Of a stretch of 64,000 nt of DNA, positions 25,238 through 33,454 are shown in pieces. Numbering within the stretch: position 1 is the first letter of the stretch; every line of letters starts with the position of its first letter. The translations under genes were made by a program, and so were the position numbers. A model generated the notes under the pieces. That model had not been told where the DNA came from and made no database searches. It saw nothing but the letters and a program-made list of their open reading frames with translations. Location of the stretch: the NCBI GenBank assembly GCA_016223085.1, contig JACRPS010000003.1, positions 809,666 to 873,665 of the forward strand, given 5' to 3'. This DNA is from Chloroflexota bacterium (GTDB lineage: Bacteria > Chloroflexota > Anaerolineae > Aggregatilineales > Phototrophicaceae).

Positions 25238-26542
25238 TCACTCCATCTTCAGCGCGATCACCGGTGGCAGCCGCGCCGCCCGCAGCGCCGGGTACAGACC
25301 CGCCCCCAGCCCAACCGAGGTTGCCAGCACCAGCGCAAACAGCGACAGTTCCGGCGGAATGACAATCAGGTTGCCGCCGATCTGCCCCGGATTCAGGGGC
25401 AGGAACATGATGCCGCCCTGCGACGGGTCGCTGGGCGCGTTGGCGAGGGCGTTGTTAATCACGTCGCGCAGGAACATTGACAACCCTACGCCCGCTGCGC
25501 CGCCCGCCAGCCCGACCAGCCCGGCTTCGATCAGGAACACGGTCAGAATATCGCGGTCGCTGGCGCCGATGGCTTTCATCAGTCCGATCTCTTTGGTGCG
25601 TTCGAGAATCGCCATTGTCATGGTGTTGGCGACACCAAACGCCGCCACCAGCAACGCCACGCCGCCGATGCCGCCGAGCATCAGCCGCATCGTGACAAAG
25701 AAGCTGTTGAGCTGGTTGAGAAAATCGCCCATCCCGCCCGCGCCGTAACCCAGGTCACGGATGGCTTCCGTCACTTCCAGCGTGGTTTCGCGGTTGGTCG
25801 CCCGCACAATGATCTGGTCGTAGCGGAAGTTTTTCATATCCACTGGCTGGCCGCTCATCCACTCGTTCAGGCGGATCACGTCCTGAATCGGCATCAGCAT
25901 GGCGTAATCGTAACTGCTGCCTTCCTGAAGCTGCCCGGCAACCGTCACCTTCACGTCACGCTCGACCGGCGTGGCGGCGGCATACTGGTACAGCCGCAGT
26001 TCAAACGGCGTGTTGTACAGGTCAACCTGCACCGGCTGGTAATTCTCGGCGTCGGCTTCCGGGTCATTAAAATAGTCGCCAGCGTGCGCCCCGACGATCA
26101 CCTGCCCGCGCCCCATCGCCAACTGCCCCTGCTGTACCTTCACCCCCAGATACGGCAGCAGCGTCGGGTCCACACCCATGATCTGCACGTAGCCGGTATA
26201 ATCACCGGCGTGGATTTCGCCACCCTGCAAATTGACGATAGGGATAACGGCGGCCACGCCGGGAATCTTCCACAACGCGCGCACGGCAGCCGCGTCAAGC
26301 TGCGGCACATCCTGTGGTGATGAGCCGTCCGGCATCGGGGCGTAGTTGGGGTAAACCTGGATTTCGGTCAGGGCGCTGCTGCTGCCAATGCCGGCTTCAG
26401 CGGCCTGCTGCAACCCAATCGTGATGGCGATCAGGATAATCACCGCCGTTGTGCCGACCAGCACGCCGCCGGACGTCATCGCCAGCCGCGCCCGCGCCCG
26501 TTTGAGATTGCTGACCGCCAGCATTGCCAGTTCGTAAAACAT
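25238..26542 (-). CDS. MacB/FtsX-type ABC transporter permease
   Basis: 434 residues. An N-terminal membrane helix (KRARARLAMTSGGVLVGTTAVIILIAIT) is followed by a large extracytoplasmic MacB_PCD domain. Three C-terminal helices follow, with the FtsX signature LGGIGGVALLVAAFGVANTMTMAILERTKEIGLMKAIGA. Such permeases act as mechanotransmission parts of ABC complexes that export lipoproteins, peptides or antibiotics. No ATPase or MacA-like partner is adjacent on either side, so it must pair with components encoded elsewhere. Confidence 0.9.
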   Translation of the reverse strand: MFYELAMLAVSNLKRARARLAMTSGGVLVGTTAVIILIAITIGLQQAAEAGIGSSSALTEIQVYPNYAPMPDGSSPQDVPQLDAAAVRALWKIPGVAAVIPIVNLQGGEIHAGDYTGYVQIMGVDPTLLPYLGVKVQQGQLAMGRGQVIVGAHAGDYFNDPEADAENYQPVQVDLYNTPFELRLYQYAAATPVERDVKVTVAGQLQEGSSYDYAMLMPIQDVIRLNEWMSGQPVDMKNFRYDQIIVRATNRETTLEVTEAIRDLGYGAGGMGDFLNQLNSFFVTMRLMLGGIGGVALLVAAFGVANTMTMAILERTKEIGLMKAIGASDRDILTVFLIEAGLVGLAGGAAGVGLSMFLRDVINNALANAPSDPSQGGIMFLPLNPGQIGGNLIVIPPELSLFALVLATSVGLGAGLYPALRAARLPPVIALKME

Positions 26543-26638
26543 CCGCTAAACCTCGATTTGTTTCGCGTGCCCCAAGATGATAAACCGGATTATATATCGT
26601 ATTCCTACTTACGCCCGACCTCAGCCTATCTATCACCC

Positions 26639-26980
26639 CTAACCCTGATTGGCAGTCTCATCCGGCAGCGATTCTCCTGCGTATGCCAGGACAATCTGTT
26701 CTCGCGGGATACCGCCATTGACCATTAGCGCCTCATACAGGGGCTTGTCGGTGGTTTCCTCTTCGATGACAACTTTATCGCCCACGACGCGCGCCATTAC
26801 TACCGCCGAAGCAGGGCGCAGGGCAGGATCGTTTTCAATGATGATTACGGCATAGGTCTGATGCGTATCATCGAGAACAGGAAATAACCGCGCCACTGGA
26901 GAGTATCCAACATAGCGGGCAACCTCGCGCCGGGTGATTTCCGCCAGCGACTCAACCTTGTCTTTTGTTACGCTAACCAT
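26639..26980 (-). CDS. XisI-family protein
   Basis: 113 residues. VARYVGYSPVARLFPVLDDTHQTYAVIIIE and KVVIEEETTDKPLYEALMVNGGIPREQIVLAYAGES match the XisI pattern (…Y..….….fD.…..Y.l…GW……). In cyanobacteria XisI together with XisH controls fdxN-element excision; elsewhere pairs occur without that element. It overlaps the end of xisH by 13 bases, so they are co-translated. No XisF recombinase is in this window, so an excision role is unlikely here. Confidence 0.8.
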   Translation of the reverse strand: MVSVTKDKVESLAEITRREVARYVGYSPVARLFPVLDDTHQTYAVIIIENDPALRPASAVVMARVVGDKVVIEEETTDKPLYEALMVNGGIPREQIVLAYAGESLPDETANQG

Positions 26981-27384
26981 TCCGCAATTACCTCGCCGTC
27001 TAAATCCACTACGATCATTTTAACCCGAATCTCGTTCACCACTTCCATCGCTAACTGCTGGAAAACGCCACTGAAAGCGTGAAATGGTACGGCAAGATAC
27101 AACTCCTCCATTAAACCTTTCTGCCGCAGCAGACTACGGTAGATGAGATATTGTCCGATAGCCGTGTAGAGGTCGTTTAATTCGGTTTCCATATTCAGGA
27201 AACATTTCGCTTCTACAACGATAATGTTTTGTCTCCCATTTTGCTGTTCTCGCTTGGCTTGAATATCAATAAACAAACGTCGGGTACGGGTAACGGGCAA
27301 AATGTAAGGAGCTTCCTGTACCTGCCACCCATCTTTCTGCAAGGCGTGGACAATCTGCTGGTGACACTGATCTAATGCAGGCAT
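26968..27384 (-). CDS. XisH-family endonuclease-like protein
   Basis: 138 residues. A PD-(D/E)xK-like core is visible: LFIDIQAK with D40, then NIIVVEAKCF with E58 and K60. It continues with ELNDLYTAIGQYLIYRSLL and ELYLAVPFHAFSG, the usual XisH layout. Relatives adopt a nuclease fold; activity is not established. It lies directly downstream of radA (3-base gap) and overlaps xisI, suggesting a radA-xisH-xisI transcription unit. Confidence 0.83.
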   Translation of the reverse strand: MPALDQCHQQIVHALQKDGWQVQEAPYILPVTRTRRLFIDIQAKREQQNGRQNIIVVEAKCFLNMETELNDLYTAIGQYLIYRSLLRQKGLMEELYLAVPFHAFSGVFQQLAMEVVNEIRVKMIVVDLDGEVIAEWLA

Positions 27385-27387
27385 GAA

Positions 27388-28770
27388 TTATTCCCTCGGC
27401 ACTGCCGCCGCCAGCGCCTCAGCCAGATTGCGCGCTTCCAGCAGCTTGAGTGTGGGTGGCAGATTATCCACCTTGCGGCGGGTCTTCGGCAGCAGCACGC
27501 GCTTGAAGCCCATCTTGGCTGCTTCGTTCAGCCGTGCCGGAAGCTGGCCGACGGCGCGCAGTTCGCCGCTGAGGCCAACTTCGCCCACAATTGCCAGATC
27601 AGCCGGGATGGGCTTATCGTAGTAGCTGGACGCCATCGCTATCGCCATCGCCAGATCGGCAGCCGGTTCGCTGACCGTCAGGCCGCCGATGACGTTGATG
27701 AAGATGTCCTGTTCGTGCAGTTTCAGCCCGACGCGCTTGCTTAGTACCGCGCTGATGAGCAGCAGCCGGTTGAAGTCCACACCGTTGGGGGTGCGACGCG
27801 GGTTGCCGAAACTGGTCGGGCTGGTGAGCGCCTGCACCTCGACCAGCAGCGGGCGCGTGCCTTCCATCGTTACGGCGATGGCCGACCCCGGCGCGTTCAC
27901 CACGCGCTCGGCTAAAAACGCTTCGGACGGATTCGGCACTTCGGTCATGCCGTCGCCGGCCATCTCAAACACGCCGACCTCGCTGGTCGCGCCGAAGCGG
28001 TTTTTCACGCTCCGCAGCAGCCGGAACGCCTGGAACGGGTCGCCTTCCAGATACAGCACCGTGTCCACGATATGCTCCAGCACGCGCGGCCCGGCGATGT
28101 TGCCCTCCTTGGTGACGTGGCCGACCAGGAACACGCTGATGCCGCTGGACTTGGCGAGGTGCTGCAAGCGGCTGGCGCACTCGCGCACCTGCGTGACGCT
28201 GCCAGGTGACGATTCGATTTCATCCATGTAGGTGGTCTGAATCGAGTCCACCACCAGAATCACCGGGTTCAACTGCCTGACATGCTCAAAAATGCTGCCG
28301 AGGTTGGTTTCCGTCAGCAGGTATAAATTGTCGGATTGTAAATTAAAACGGTCAGCCCGCATTTTGATCTGTCGGGCGCTTTCTTCGCCGCTGACGTATA
28401 GCACTGTGCCGATGTGGTCGGACATGATGCCACAGATTTGCAGCAGGAGCGACGACTTGCCTATCCCCGGGTCCCCACTGAGCAGAATAATGCTGCCCGG
28501 TACGATGCCGCCGCCCAGTACGCGGCTGAATTCTTCGACCGGCACGTACAGCCGTTCGCCCACGTCGCCGCTGATCTCGCTGAGGCGCTGCGGGCGCGCC
28601 TGAGCCGCGCCGGGGGCAGTTGGCCGCCGGGTATTCACCGCCGGTTTTGCCACCTCGACGATTTCTTCCACCATTGTGTTGTACTGTCCGCAGCCGGGGC
28701 AGCGGCCAAAGCCTTTGGGCGACTGGTAGCCGCAGTTCTGGCAGACAAATTTGGTGCGCGTCTTCGCCAT
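27388..28770 (-). CDS. radA: DNA repair protein RadA (Sms)
   Basis: 460 residues, full length. An N-terminal zinc finger (C10, C13, C24, C27 in FVCQNCGYQSPKGFGRCPGC) is followed by a RecA-like ATPase with Walker A GDPGIGKSS, the RadA signature KNRFG in SVKNRFGATSEVGVF, and a C-terminal Lon-protease-like domain. RadA is a branch-migration helicase that extends D-loops during recombination. An extended -10 (TGCTATAAT, minus strand 28811-28819) lies 40 bases before the start. It is the first gene of a unit running into xisH and xisI. Confidence 0.97.
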   Translation of the reverse strand: MAKTRTKFVCQNCGYQSPKGFGRCPGCGQYNTMVEEIVEVAKPAVNTRRPTAPGAAQARPQRLSEISGDVGERLYVPVEEFSRVLGGGIVPGSIILLSGDPGIGKSSLLLQICGIMSDHIGTVLYVSGEESARQIKMRADRFNLQSDNLYLLTETNLGSIFEHVRQLNPVILVVDSIQTTYMDEIESSPGSVTQVRECASRLQHLAKSSGISVFLVGHVTKEGNIAGPRVLEHIVDTVLYLEGDPFQAFRLLRSVKNRFGATSEVGVFEMAGDGMTEVPNPSEAFLAERVVNAPGSAIAVTMEGTRPLLVEVQALTSPTSFGNPRRTPNGVDFNRLLLISAVLSKRVGLKLHEQDIFINVIGGLTVSEPAADLAMAIAMASSYYDKPIPADLAIVGEVGLSGELRAVGQLPARLNEAAKMGFKRVLLPKTRRKVDNLPPTLKLLEARNLAEALAAAVPRE

Positions 28771-28810
28771 GAATCAATCTCGCTGACATTGAACAGATGT
28801 GCTACGGAAA

Positions 28811-28819
28811 ATTATAGCA
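28811..28819 (-). promoter_or_regulatory. Extended -10 promoter for radA
   Basis: TGCTATAAT on the minus strand, about 40 bases upstream of the radA ATG; no convincing -35. The same nonamer occurs upstream of the 82-residue gene at 62414 and the antitoxin gene at 63145. Confidence 0.6.
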
Positions 28820-28837
28820 TATCCCACACAAAAGCTG

Positions 28838-28846
28838 TGCTACACT
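28838..28846 (+). promoter_or_regulatory. Extended -10 promoter, divergent from radA
   Basis: TGCTACACT on the plus strand, about 40 bases before the small membrane protein gene at 28888. It is back to back with the radA promoter. Confidence 0.45.
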
Positions 28847-28887
28847 GTTCTGGCACGTAAGAAAGGTATAAGAGGCTAGAAGAGTCC

Positions 28888-29301
28888 ATGCAGTTTACTA
28901 CAACGATCTCGTTGGATGCCTGCCGCCGGCGTTTAACCAGCCATAAAACCATTGCGCCCGTGCTGGCGGATACGCAGGTGGTTATCCAGCGCCTGCCGGA
29001 TAACCGCACCCAGTTTGCCGTTCGGCGTATGTGGACCGGGTTGCAGACCTGGCTGAATCATCCGGTCATGCAGCTCAGCGGCACGTTGACACCCAAAGGC
29101 AGCGCCCGCACCGATGTCACCGTGTACGTGGAAATCGGCCAGATGGGGCTGCTGCTGCTGGGGCTGGCGTTTGGCTTTCTGCTGCTGGGGCTGGCGTATC
29201 CCAACGTGGTGACCGCCTGGATTATGGTGATTGGGCTGGCGGCATTATTTGGTTACGAAGGTTATACCCTGCTTCGCATCATCCACGATCTGCGCTCATA
29301 A
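28888..29301 (+). CDS. Small membrane protein of unknown function
   Basis: 137 residues. A soluble N-terminal half (about 1-80, MQFTTTISLDACRRRL, VVIQRLPDNRTQFAVRR) precedes two adjacent membrane helices (QMGLLLLGLAFGFLLLGLAY and VVTAWIMVIGLAALFGYEGY), giving a hairpin with a short charged tail. No family recognised. It is transcribed divergently from radA with its own probable extended -10 promoter. Confidence 0.7.
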   Translation: MQFTTTISLDACRRRLTSHKTIAPVLADTQVVIQRLPDNRTQFAVRRMWTGLQTWLNHPVMQLSGTLTPKGSARTDVTVYVEIGQMGLLLLGLAFGFLLLGLAYPNVVTAWIMVIGLAALFGYEGYTLLRIIHDLRS

Positions 29302-29318
29302 GCCATCCATAAACGCCT

Positions 29319-29344
29319 GTAGGGACATGGCGCCATGTCCCTAC
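29319..29344. repeat. Palindromic repeat, GTAGGGACATGGC type
   Basis: Perfect 26-base palindrome with half-site GTAGGGACATGGC. It is preceded at 29303 by CCATCCATAAACG, resembling the left end of the 72-bp MITE, so this is probably a diverged or truncated MITE copy. Confidence 0.8.
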
Positions 29345-29472
29345 GACAAATCATCGTGAACCGTTTCGCTTCCCATCATTTTTGTCCCAATTGACCGTTT
29401 ATTCAGGCCAATCCTGTCTCCGGTTGTGTTATCATAGGCCCGTTTTCATCAAACGCACAGAAAGGAACGTCC

Positions 29473-29868
29473 ATGTTTACGGACGAAATGCGCGCGTTCC
29501 TGCAGCAGCCGCTGATCGCGCGGATATCAACGATAGATCGTGAAGGCTGGCCGCATACTGTGCCGGTGTGGTTTATGCTCGACGGTGACGAAATCGCCAT
29601 CATCAGCGTGCGGCAAACGGCCAAGATCGGCCACATTAAAGCGAACCCCAACGGCGCGGTGCAGGTCGGCGGCGACGCCAACGACAGCGCGGGCTACCTC
29701 ATCAAAGGCACATTCCGCATCGAGGAAGACCCCGACCGGGCATGGATGAAAAAACTCACCTATCGCTATGAAAGCGGTGACAAGGCGGAAAAAGACATCG
29801 CTGACTGGACGCCGCTGGATATGATCGTGCTGCGGCTGACGGCCAGATCGGTAGTGAAAGTGGCGTAG
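29473..29868 (+). CDS. Pyridoxamine 5'-phosphate oxidase-like FMN-binding protein
   Basis: 131 residues, a single split-barrel domain: FLQQPLIARISTIDREGWPHTVPVWFMLDGDEIAIIS is the N-terminal half of the fold, and KIGHIKANPNGAVQVGGD the usual flavin-binding turn. Such small proteins reduce or bind flavin or F420-type cofactors. The alternatives (PPOX-class F420-dependent, FMN-binding) cannot be told apart by eye. Single gene with its own ribosome site (AAAGGAA). Confidence 0.87.
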   Translation: MFTDEMRAFLQQPLIARISTIDREGWPHTVPVWFMLDGDEIAIISVRQTAKIGHIKANPNGAVQVGGDANDSAGYLIKGTFRIEEDPDRAWMKKLTYRYESGDKAEKDIADWTPLDMIVLRLTARSVVKVA

Positions 29869-29908
29869 ATGGTTTAGCGCAGCGCGCATTTCGGATAGAA
29901 TGGTAACA

Positions 29909-29940
29909 TTGTAGGGACACGACAGATCGTATCCCTACAA
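29909..29940. repeat. Palindromic repeat, TTGTAGGGACACGA type
   Basis: Arms TTGTAGGGACACGA and TCGTATCCCTACAA with one mismatch, loop CAGA, between the flavin protein and permease genes. Confidence 0.75.
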
Positions 29941-29979
29941 AACGACGTTTGAAAACTGGCGAGACAGGTTTATTGAACG

Positions 29980-31011
29980 ATGCAGGCAACAAACAGGATG
30001 GAAAGCAGACGTTTTTTGCGCCGGTCGGTCTGGGCCTTGGTGGCACTGTCATTGGTGACTGTTGTGCTGGCCGCGATCATCGGCACGGGCAACGATGCCG
30101 GGACGATTTTGAGCATATTCAGCACGCGCTTTCTGGGCATTTTTATCGAAGCCGTGCCGTTTCTGCTGCTCGGCACGCTGGTGTCCGGCATCATTGACTC
30201 GTTCCTGACGCCGGACGACATCGCGCGCGTGGTGCCGCGCAATCCCTTTCTGGCGACCGTCGCCGGCGCGTTCCTGGGGTTCGCCTTCCCGGTCTGCGAG
30301 TGCGGCGTGGTGCCGGTGGTGCGGCGGCTGTTCAACAAGGGGCTGCCGATGTGGGTCGGCGTGACGTTCCTGCTGGCCGCGCCGGTGATGAACCCGGTGG
30401 TGCTGGTCAGCACGTATGTGGCGTTTGGCTTCGGGCCGGTGCTGGTCGGGCGGTTCGTATTAACACTGCTGGTCGCTATCGGCGTCGGGCTGGTGTTCGC
30501 GCTCGGCGCGAAGCCGCAGGACGTGCTGCGCCCGCGCGCCATGCTCCCGGTAATGGGCGGCGCTGCCGATGCGCTGCCGGTGACGGCGCGCAAGCCGTTT
30601 ACAACCGGAATGCGCGACGCGCTCCAAAACGCCGGCGACGAATTTTTTGAGATGGGACGCTTCCTGATTATCGGCTCGCTGCTGGCGGCGGGAATGCAAA
30701 CGCTGGTATCGCAGGAAGTCCTGCTGGCGCTAGGGCGCGGCCCGGTGGTATCCGTGATTGTGATGGAGGCGCTGGCATTCCTGCTGTCGGTCTGCTCAAC
30801 GGTGGATGCCTTCCTGGCGCTGGCGTTTGTCGGCACGTTCACGACCGGCTCGATTATCACCTTCCTGACGTTTGGCCCGATGGTAGACATCAAAAGCACG
30901 CTGATGTTCCTGGGTGTGTTTAAGCGCCGCACCGTGCTCTATCTGATTGTCCTGCCGCTGCTGATGGCCTTGCTGGCCGGCGTGTGGCTGAATTTGAACG
31001 TCGCCTTTTAG
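29980..31011 (+). CDS. ArsP/DUF318-family permease
   Basis: 343 residues with about eight membrane helices. The family hallmark [15 protein letters not shown] lies after the second helix pair (cysteines in CEC), and [22 protein letters not shown] follows. A second similar half contains [19 protein letters not shown]. ArsP relatives export trivalent organoarsenicals; most DUF318 members have no assigned substrate. The usual DUF1980/YcgQ partner is not adjacent. An ArsR-type repressor is encoded at 48162, too far away to link. Confidence 0.88.
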   Translation: MQATNRMESRRFLRRSVWALVALSLVTVVLAAIIGTGNDAGTILSIFSTRFLGIFIEAVPFLLLGTLVSGIIDSFLTPDDIARVVPRNPFLATVAGAFLGFAFPVCECGVVPVVRRLFNKGLPMWVGVTFLLAAPVMNPVVLVSTYVAFGFGPVLVGRFVLTLLVAIGVGLVFALGAKPQDVLRPRAMLPVMGGAADALPVTARKPFTTGMRDALQNAGDEFFEMGRFLIIGSLLAAGMQTLVSQEVLLALGRGPVVSVIVMEALAFLLSVCSTVDAFLALAFVGTFTTGSIITFLTFGPMVDIKSTLMFLGVFKRRTVLYLIVLPLLMALLAGVWLNLNVAF

Positions 31012-31020
31012 GAGACTTGC

Positions 31021-31049
31021 GTAGGGGCGAACCGCCGGTTCGCCCCTAC
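31021..31049. repeat. Palindromic repeat, GTAGGGGCGAACCG type
   Basis: Perfect 14-base arms around one base (centre C), 9 bases after the permease stop. Near-identical copies at 43129 and 48510 differ at the centre (G). Confidence 0.9.
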
Positions 31050-31091
31050 AGGATTTTCATTAAACAGGCCAACTGCTAACCGCCAACTGCC

Positions 31092-31805
31092 TCAGCACGT
31101 CACGCTGTAACCGAGTGCCTGGAGGATGTTCCAGATCACCGGCAGGCGTTCCCACAGGCACAGGCTGTCCACCAGGAACAGGCCGACCGCCGTCCCGCAG
31201 CAGCACAGGAGCGAGATACCAACACAGCCGATGAGCACCCAGCGCATGGTGTTGCGCGGTTCTTCCTCGCGCACGGCGTAGGGGTCATAATCGTAGCCGG
31301 GGCTGGGCGGACCCTGCGGGGGCTGGGGTGTGTAAACCTGCGGCTCTGGCGATGGGCTGTAGGCAAACGGCGAGGGCGCCGGCTGCGGCCCGGCAGGCTG
31401 CTGTGGCGGTGCCTGGGGCGCGCGGGTCATCGGGCCGGGCGCGGTCGGCATCCCATATTCCGGTTCCACCGGCGCTGCTCCGGCGGCGGGTTGAGGACGC
31501 ACCAGTTCGTAACCCAGCGTCACGGTTTCGCCCAGGCCGATCATATCGCCATTGTTGAGCGGCTTCGCTCCCGTCAACCGCTGCCCGTTGATAAACGTGC
31601 CGTTGGTTGAACCCAGGTCTTCCAGCGTAAACCCGCCTGCGCCCCGTGTCAGACGCAAATGATGGCGGCTCACTTCGGGGTCGTTGATCGTGATGTCGTT
31701 GGTAATATCCCGCCCGATAGTGATGATGTCCTTGTTCAGCTCATAGACCTGATTGGGCTGTGGACCTCGGCGGACGACCAAGCGAAAACGCTCGTTGGCC
31801 TGCAT
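31092..31805 (-). CDS. FHA domain protein with proline-rich linker and membrane anchor
   Basis: 237 residues. The FHA phosphothreonine-binding domain (about 8-100) has IGRDITNDI, SRHH and GSTNGTFING. A Pro/Gln-rich linker (about 110-175) follows, then a Cys-rich membrane segment (WVLIGCVGISLLCCCGTAVGLFLV) and a short tail. Probably a membrane-tethered reader of Ser/Thr kinase signals; a kinase is encoded at 36435. It lacks a signal peptide, so the FHA domain faces the cytoplasm. Confidence 0.92.
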   Translation of the reverse strand: MQANERFRLVVRRGPQPNQVYELNKDIITIGRDITNDITINDPEVSRHHLRLTRGAGGFTLEDLGSTNGTFINGQRLTGAKPLNNGDMIGLGETVTLGYELVRPQPAAGAAPVEPEYGMPTAPGPMTRAPQAPPQQPAGPQPAPSPFAYSPSPEPQVYTPQPPQGPPSPGYDYDPYAVREEEPRNTMRWVLIGCVGISLLCCCGTAVGLFLVDSLCLWERLPVIWNILQALGYSVTC

Positions 31806-31884
31806 AAGCGGCGTCCTCCTTCAGCGAAGCAATATGAGATTAATTATAACCAGCTTAAGCGAACAGCAGCAAGCGCCATAGGGT

Positions 31885-32781
31885 CTATTCTTCGACGCCA
31901 CTCCGCCTATTGGCCTGCGCAACCAGGTGGTCGCGCAGCGCGTCGGGGTTGATGCCGTAGCGGTGCAGCAGGGCCGCGCCTGTGTCGTCGGCGGCCAGCG
32001 TCAGCAGCAGGTGTTCGGTGCCGGTATAGTGGCTGCCCATGCTCTGGGCGGTGTCGAGTGCGCGGGTCAGCACCGCCTCCAGGCTGACCAGCAGCGCCGG
32101 GTCGCCCGCTTCCAGTTCGTGGCGCAGCGCGGCTTCGTCCAGCGCGCCGTCGCGTAGCAGGCCGGCAATCGGGCTGCGTTCTTCCAGCAGCATCACCAGC
32201 AGCAGGTGGCCGAGGCCAACCGACGGGTGATCGAGCGTGACGGCCATCTGTTCGGCAGCGTTAATTACTCGCCGCGACAGTTCGCTCAGGCGGGCGGTAC
32301 GCTTGGCAAGCTGCAGGTCCGGCTCGGTCGCGCCATCGCTGAGAGCGTGGCGCACGTGGCGGCGAATCTGCTCCGGCGATACGTCAAGCTGGCGTAGCAG
32401 GGCGCGGGCGTTGCCCACATTCATGCGGGTGATGCCTAGCAGCAGGTGGCCGGTGCCGATGTAGTGGTGGCCGAACCAGGCGGACTCATCGGCGGCCAGT
32501 GTCAGCGCCACGTTCAGTTCGTCGGCGTTGGGGATATCTTCGGTCGGAGGCATCCGGCTGGGTGACAACCCCTGCAACGCCGGTTCAATGATCTGCGGCG
32601 TGAGGGCCAACTCCTGCAAAATCTGGCAGCCAAGACTGCCCCGCGTCAGCATCACCCCGGCTAGCAGGTGGCCGGTATCCGCGAACGGATGCCGCAGCCG
32701 GGTGACAACCAGCGTGGTGTGCGTCAGCGCGCGGCGGGCGTGATGACTGTAACGGTTGTAGCTCGGAACTAAGGTTCTCAC
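31885..32781 (-). CDS. Clp N-domain-only protein (four repeats)
   Basis: 298 residues made of four Clp_N helical repeats and nothing else: HHARRALTHT…HPFADTGHLLAGVML, LNVALTLAADES…HHYIGTGHLLLGI, LSRRVINAAEQMA…HPSVGLGHLLLVML and LEAVLTRALDTAQ…SHYTGTEHLLLTL. Two repeats make one normal ClpA/ClpC N-domain, so this is two N-domains in tandem without the AAA+ part. It may deliver or compete for Clp substrates, like ClpS-type adaptors or plant ClpT; that role is inference. A TTGCGA-18-TATAAT promoter (32820-32849, minus) precedes it. Confidence 0.87.
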   Translation of the reverse strand: MRTLVPSYNRYSHHARRALTHTTLVVTRLRHPFADTGHLLAGVMLTRGSLGCQILQELALTPQIIEPALQGLSPSRMPPTEDIPNADELNVALTLAADESAWFGHHYIGTGHLLLGITRMNVGNARALLRQLDVSPEQIRRHVRHALSDGATEPDLQLAKRTARLSELSRRVINAAEQMAVTLDHPSVGLGHLLLVMLLEERSPIAGLLRDGALDEAALRHELEAGDPALLVSLEAVLTRALDTAQSMGSHYTGTEHLLLTLAADDTGAALLHRYGINPDALRDHLVAQANRRSGVEE

Positions 32782-32819
32782 CAGACGATAACCTGGCCGA
32801 TTCTGGCTGATCTGTTTCC

Positions 32820-32849
32820 ATTATAGTCCCGCTTTTCAGACGGTCGCAA
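32820..32849 (-). promoter_or_regulatory. Promoter for the Clp_N protein gene
   Basis: On the minus strand TTGCGA, an 18-base spacer, then TATAAT, about 40 bases upstream of the start. Confidence 0.5.
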
Positions 32850-32867
32850 ACCGCCGGAAGTCCTGTA

Positions 32868-33329
32868 TCAGCCCAGCGCGGCCAGGATGACCGCCTCCGG
32901 CAGCGGACGATTCACGCCGTGCCACAGCGTTGCGCTGTCCGGTTCGCGGCGGGTATCGCAGTAAATTTCGAGGCCGTTGCCGTCCGGGTCATCAAAATAC
33001 ATCGCCCAGCTAATCAGATGGTCTACGGCGGCCACGTCCACACCATCACCGCGCAGCAGTTGGTACGCCTGCGCGAACGCCTGTTTGTCTGGCACCTCAA
33101 ACGCTACGTGGTACAGCCCGACGCCGTAGGGATGCTGGGCCGGCGCGTTGACGCCGCGCGCCTGCAACGCGATTTCGTGGTGCAGTTCCCCGCCGGACAG
33201 GAAGGCATACTGTCCGGCGACCTGCTCAATGACCCTGAGATTAAAGTAGCGCGTATAAAAGGCGGTCGAACGGTTAAGATCGCGCACCTTCAGATGCGCG
33301 TGGCCGAGGCGGGTGTGATATTCAGGCAT
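32868..33329 (-). CDS. VOC-family (glyoxalase/dioxygenase-like) protein
   Basis: About 153 residues from ATG at 33329; the open frame extends to 33470 but the added part is not protein-like. Two beta-alpha-beta-beta-beta modules: YHTRLGHAHLKVRDLNRSTAFYTRYFNLRV and VGLYHVAFEVPDKQAFAQAYQLL. Metal ligands are probably the histidine of GHAHL, the histidine of LYHVAFE and the glutamate of GNGLEIY. Resembles catechol 2,3-dioxygenase or fosfomycin-resistance type VOC proteins; substrate unknown. It is transcribed divergently from Uma2. Confidence 0.9.
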   Translation of the reverse strand: MPEYHTRLGHAHLKVRDLNRSTAFYTRYFNLRVIEQVAGQYAFLSGGELHHEIALQARGVNAPAQHPYGVGLYHVAFEVPDKQAFAQAYQLLRGDGVDVAAVDHLISWAMYFDDPDGNGLEIYCDTRREPDSATLWHGVNRPLPEAVILAALG

Positions 33330-33454
33330 GGCAGCATTTTCTTTCGCTGGTCCCCAACACAAACGATCCGGTATACCGTTTCCACTATTGTAGACGATAA
33401 CCCGGCATCGTGGCTTACACGGCGGGATTTTCCGGTACAATGGGAGGGTGTAGA

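Noticed and set aside
26639-27384. Interpretation of xisH/xisI as an fdxN-type excision element
   Set aside because: No XisF-type site-specific recombinase, no nif gene and no interrupted gene in the window.
29980-31011. Arsenic-resistance operon (ArsP-like permease with the ArsR gene at 48162)
   Set aside because: The genes are 17 kb apart, and the repressor has a zinc-type alpha5 site rather than an arsenic CxC motif.
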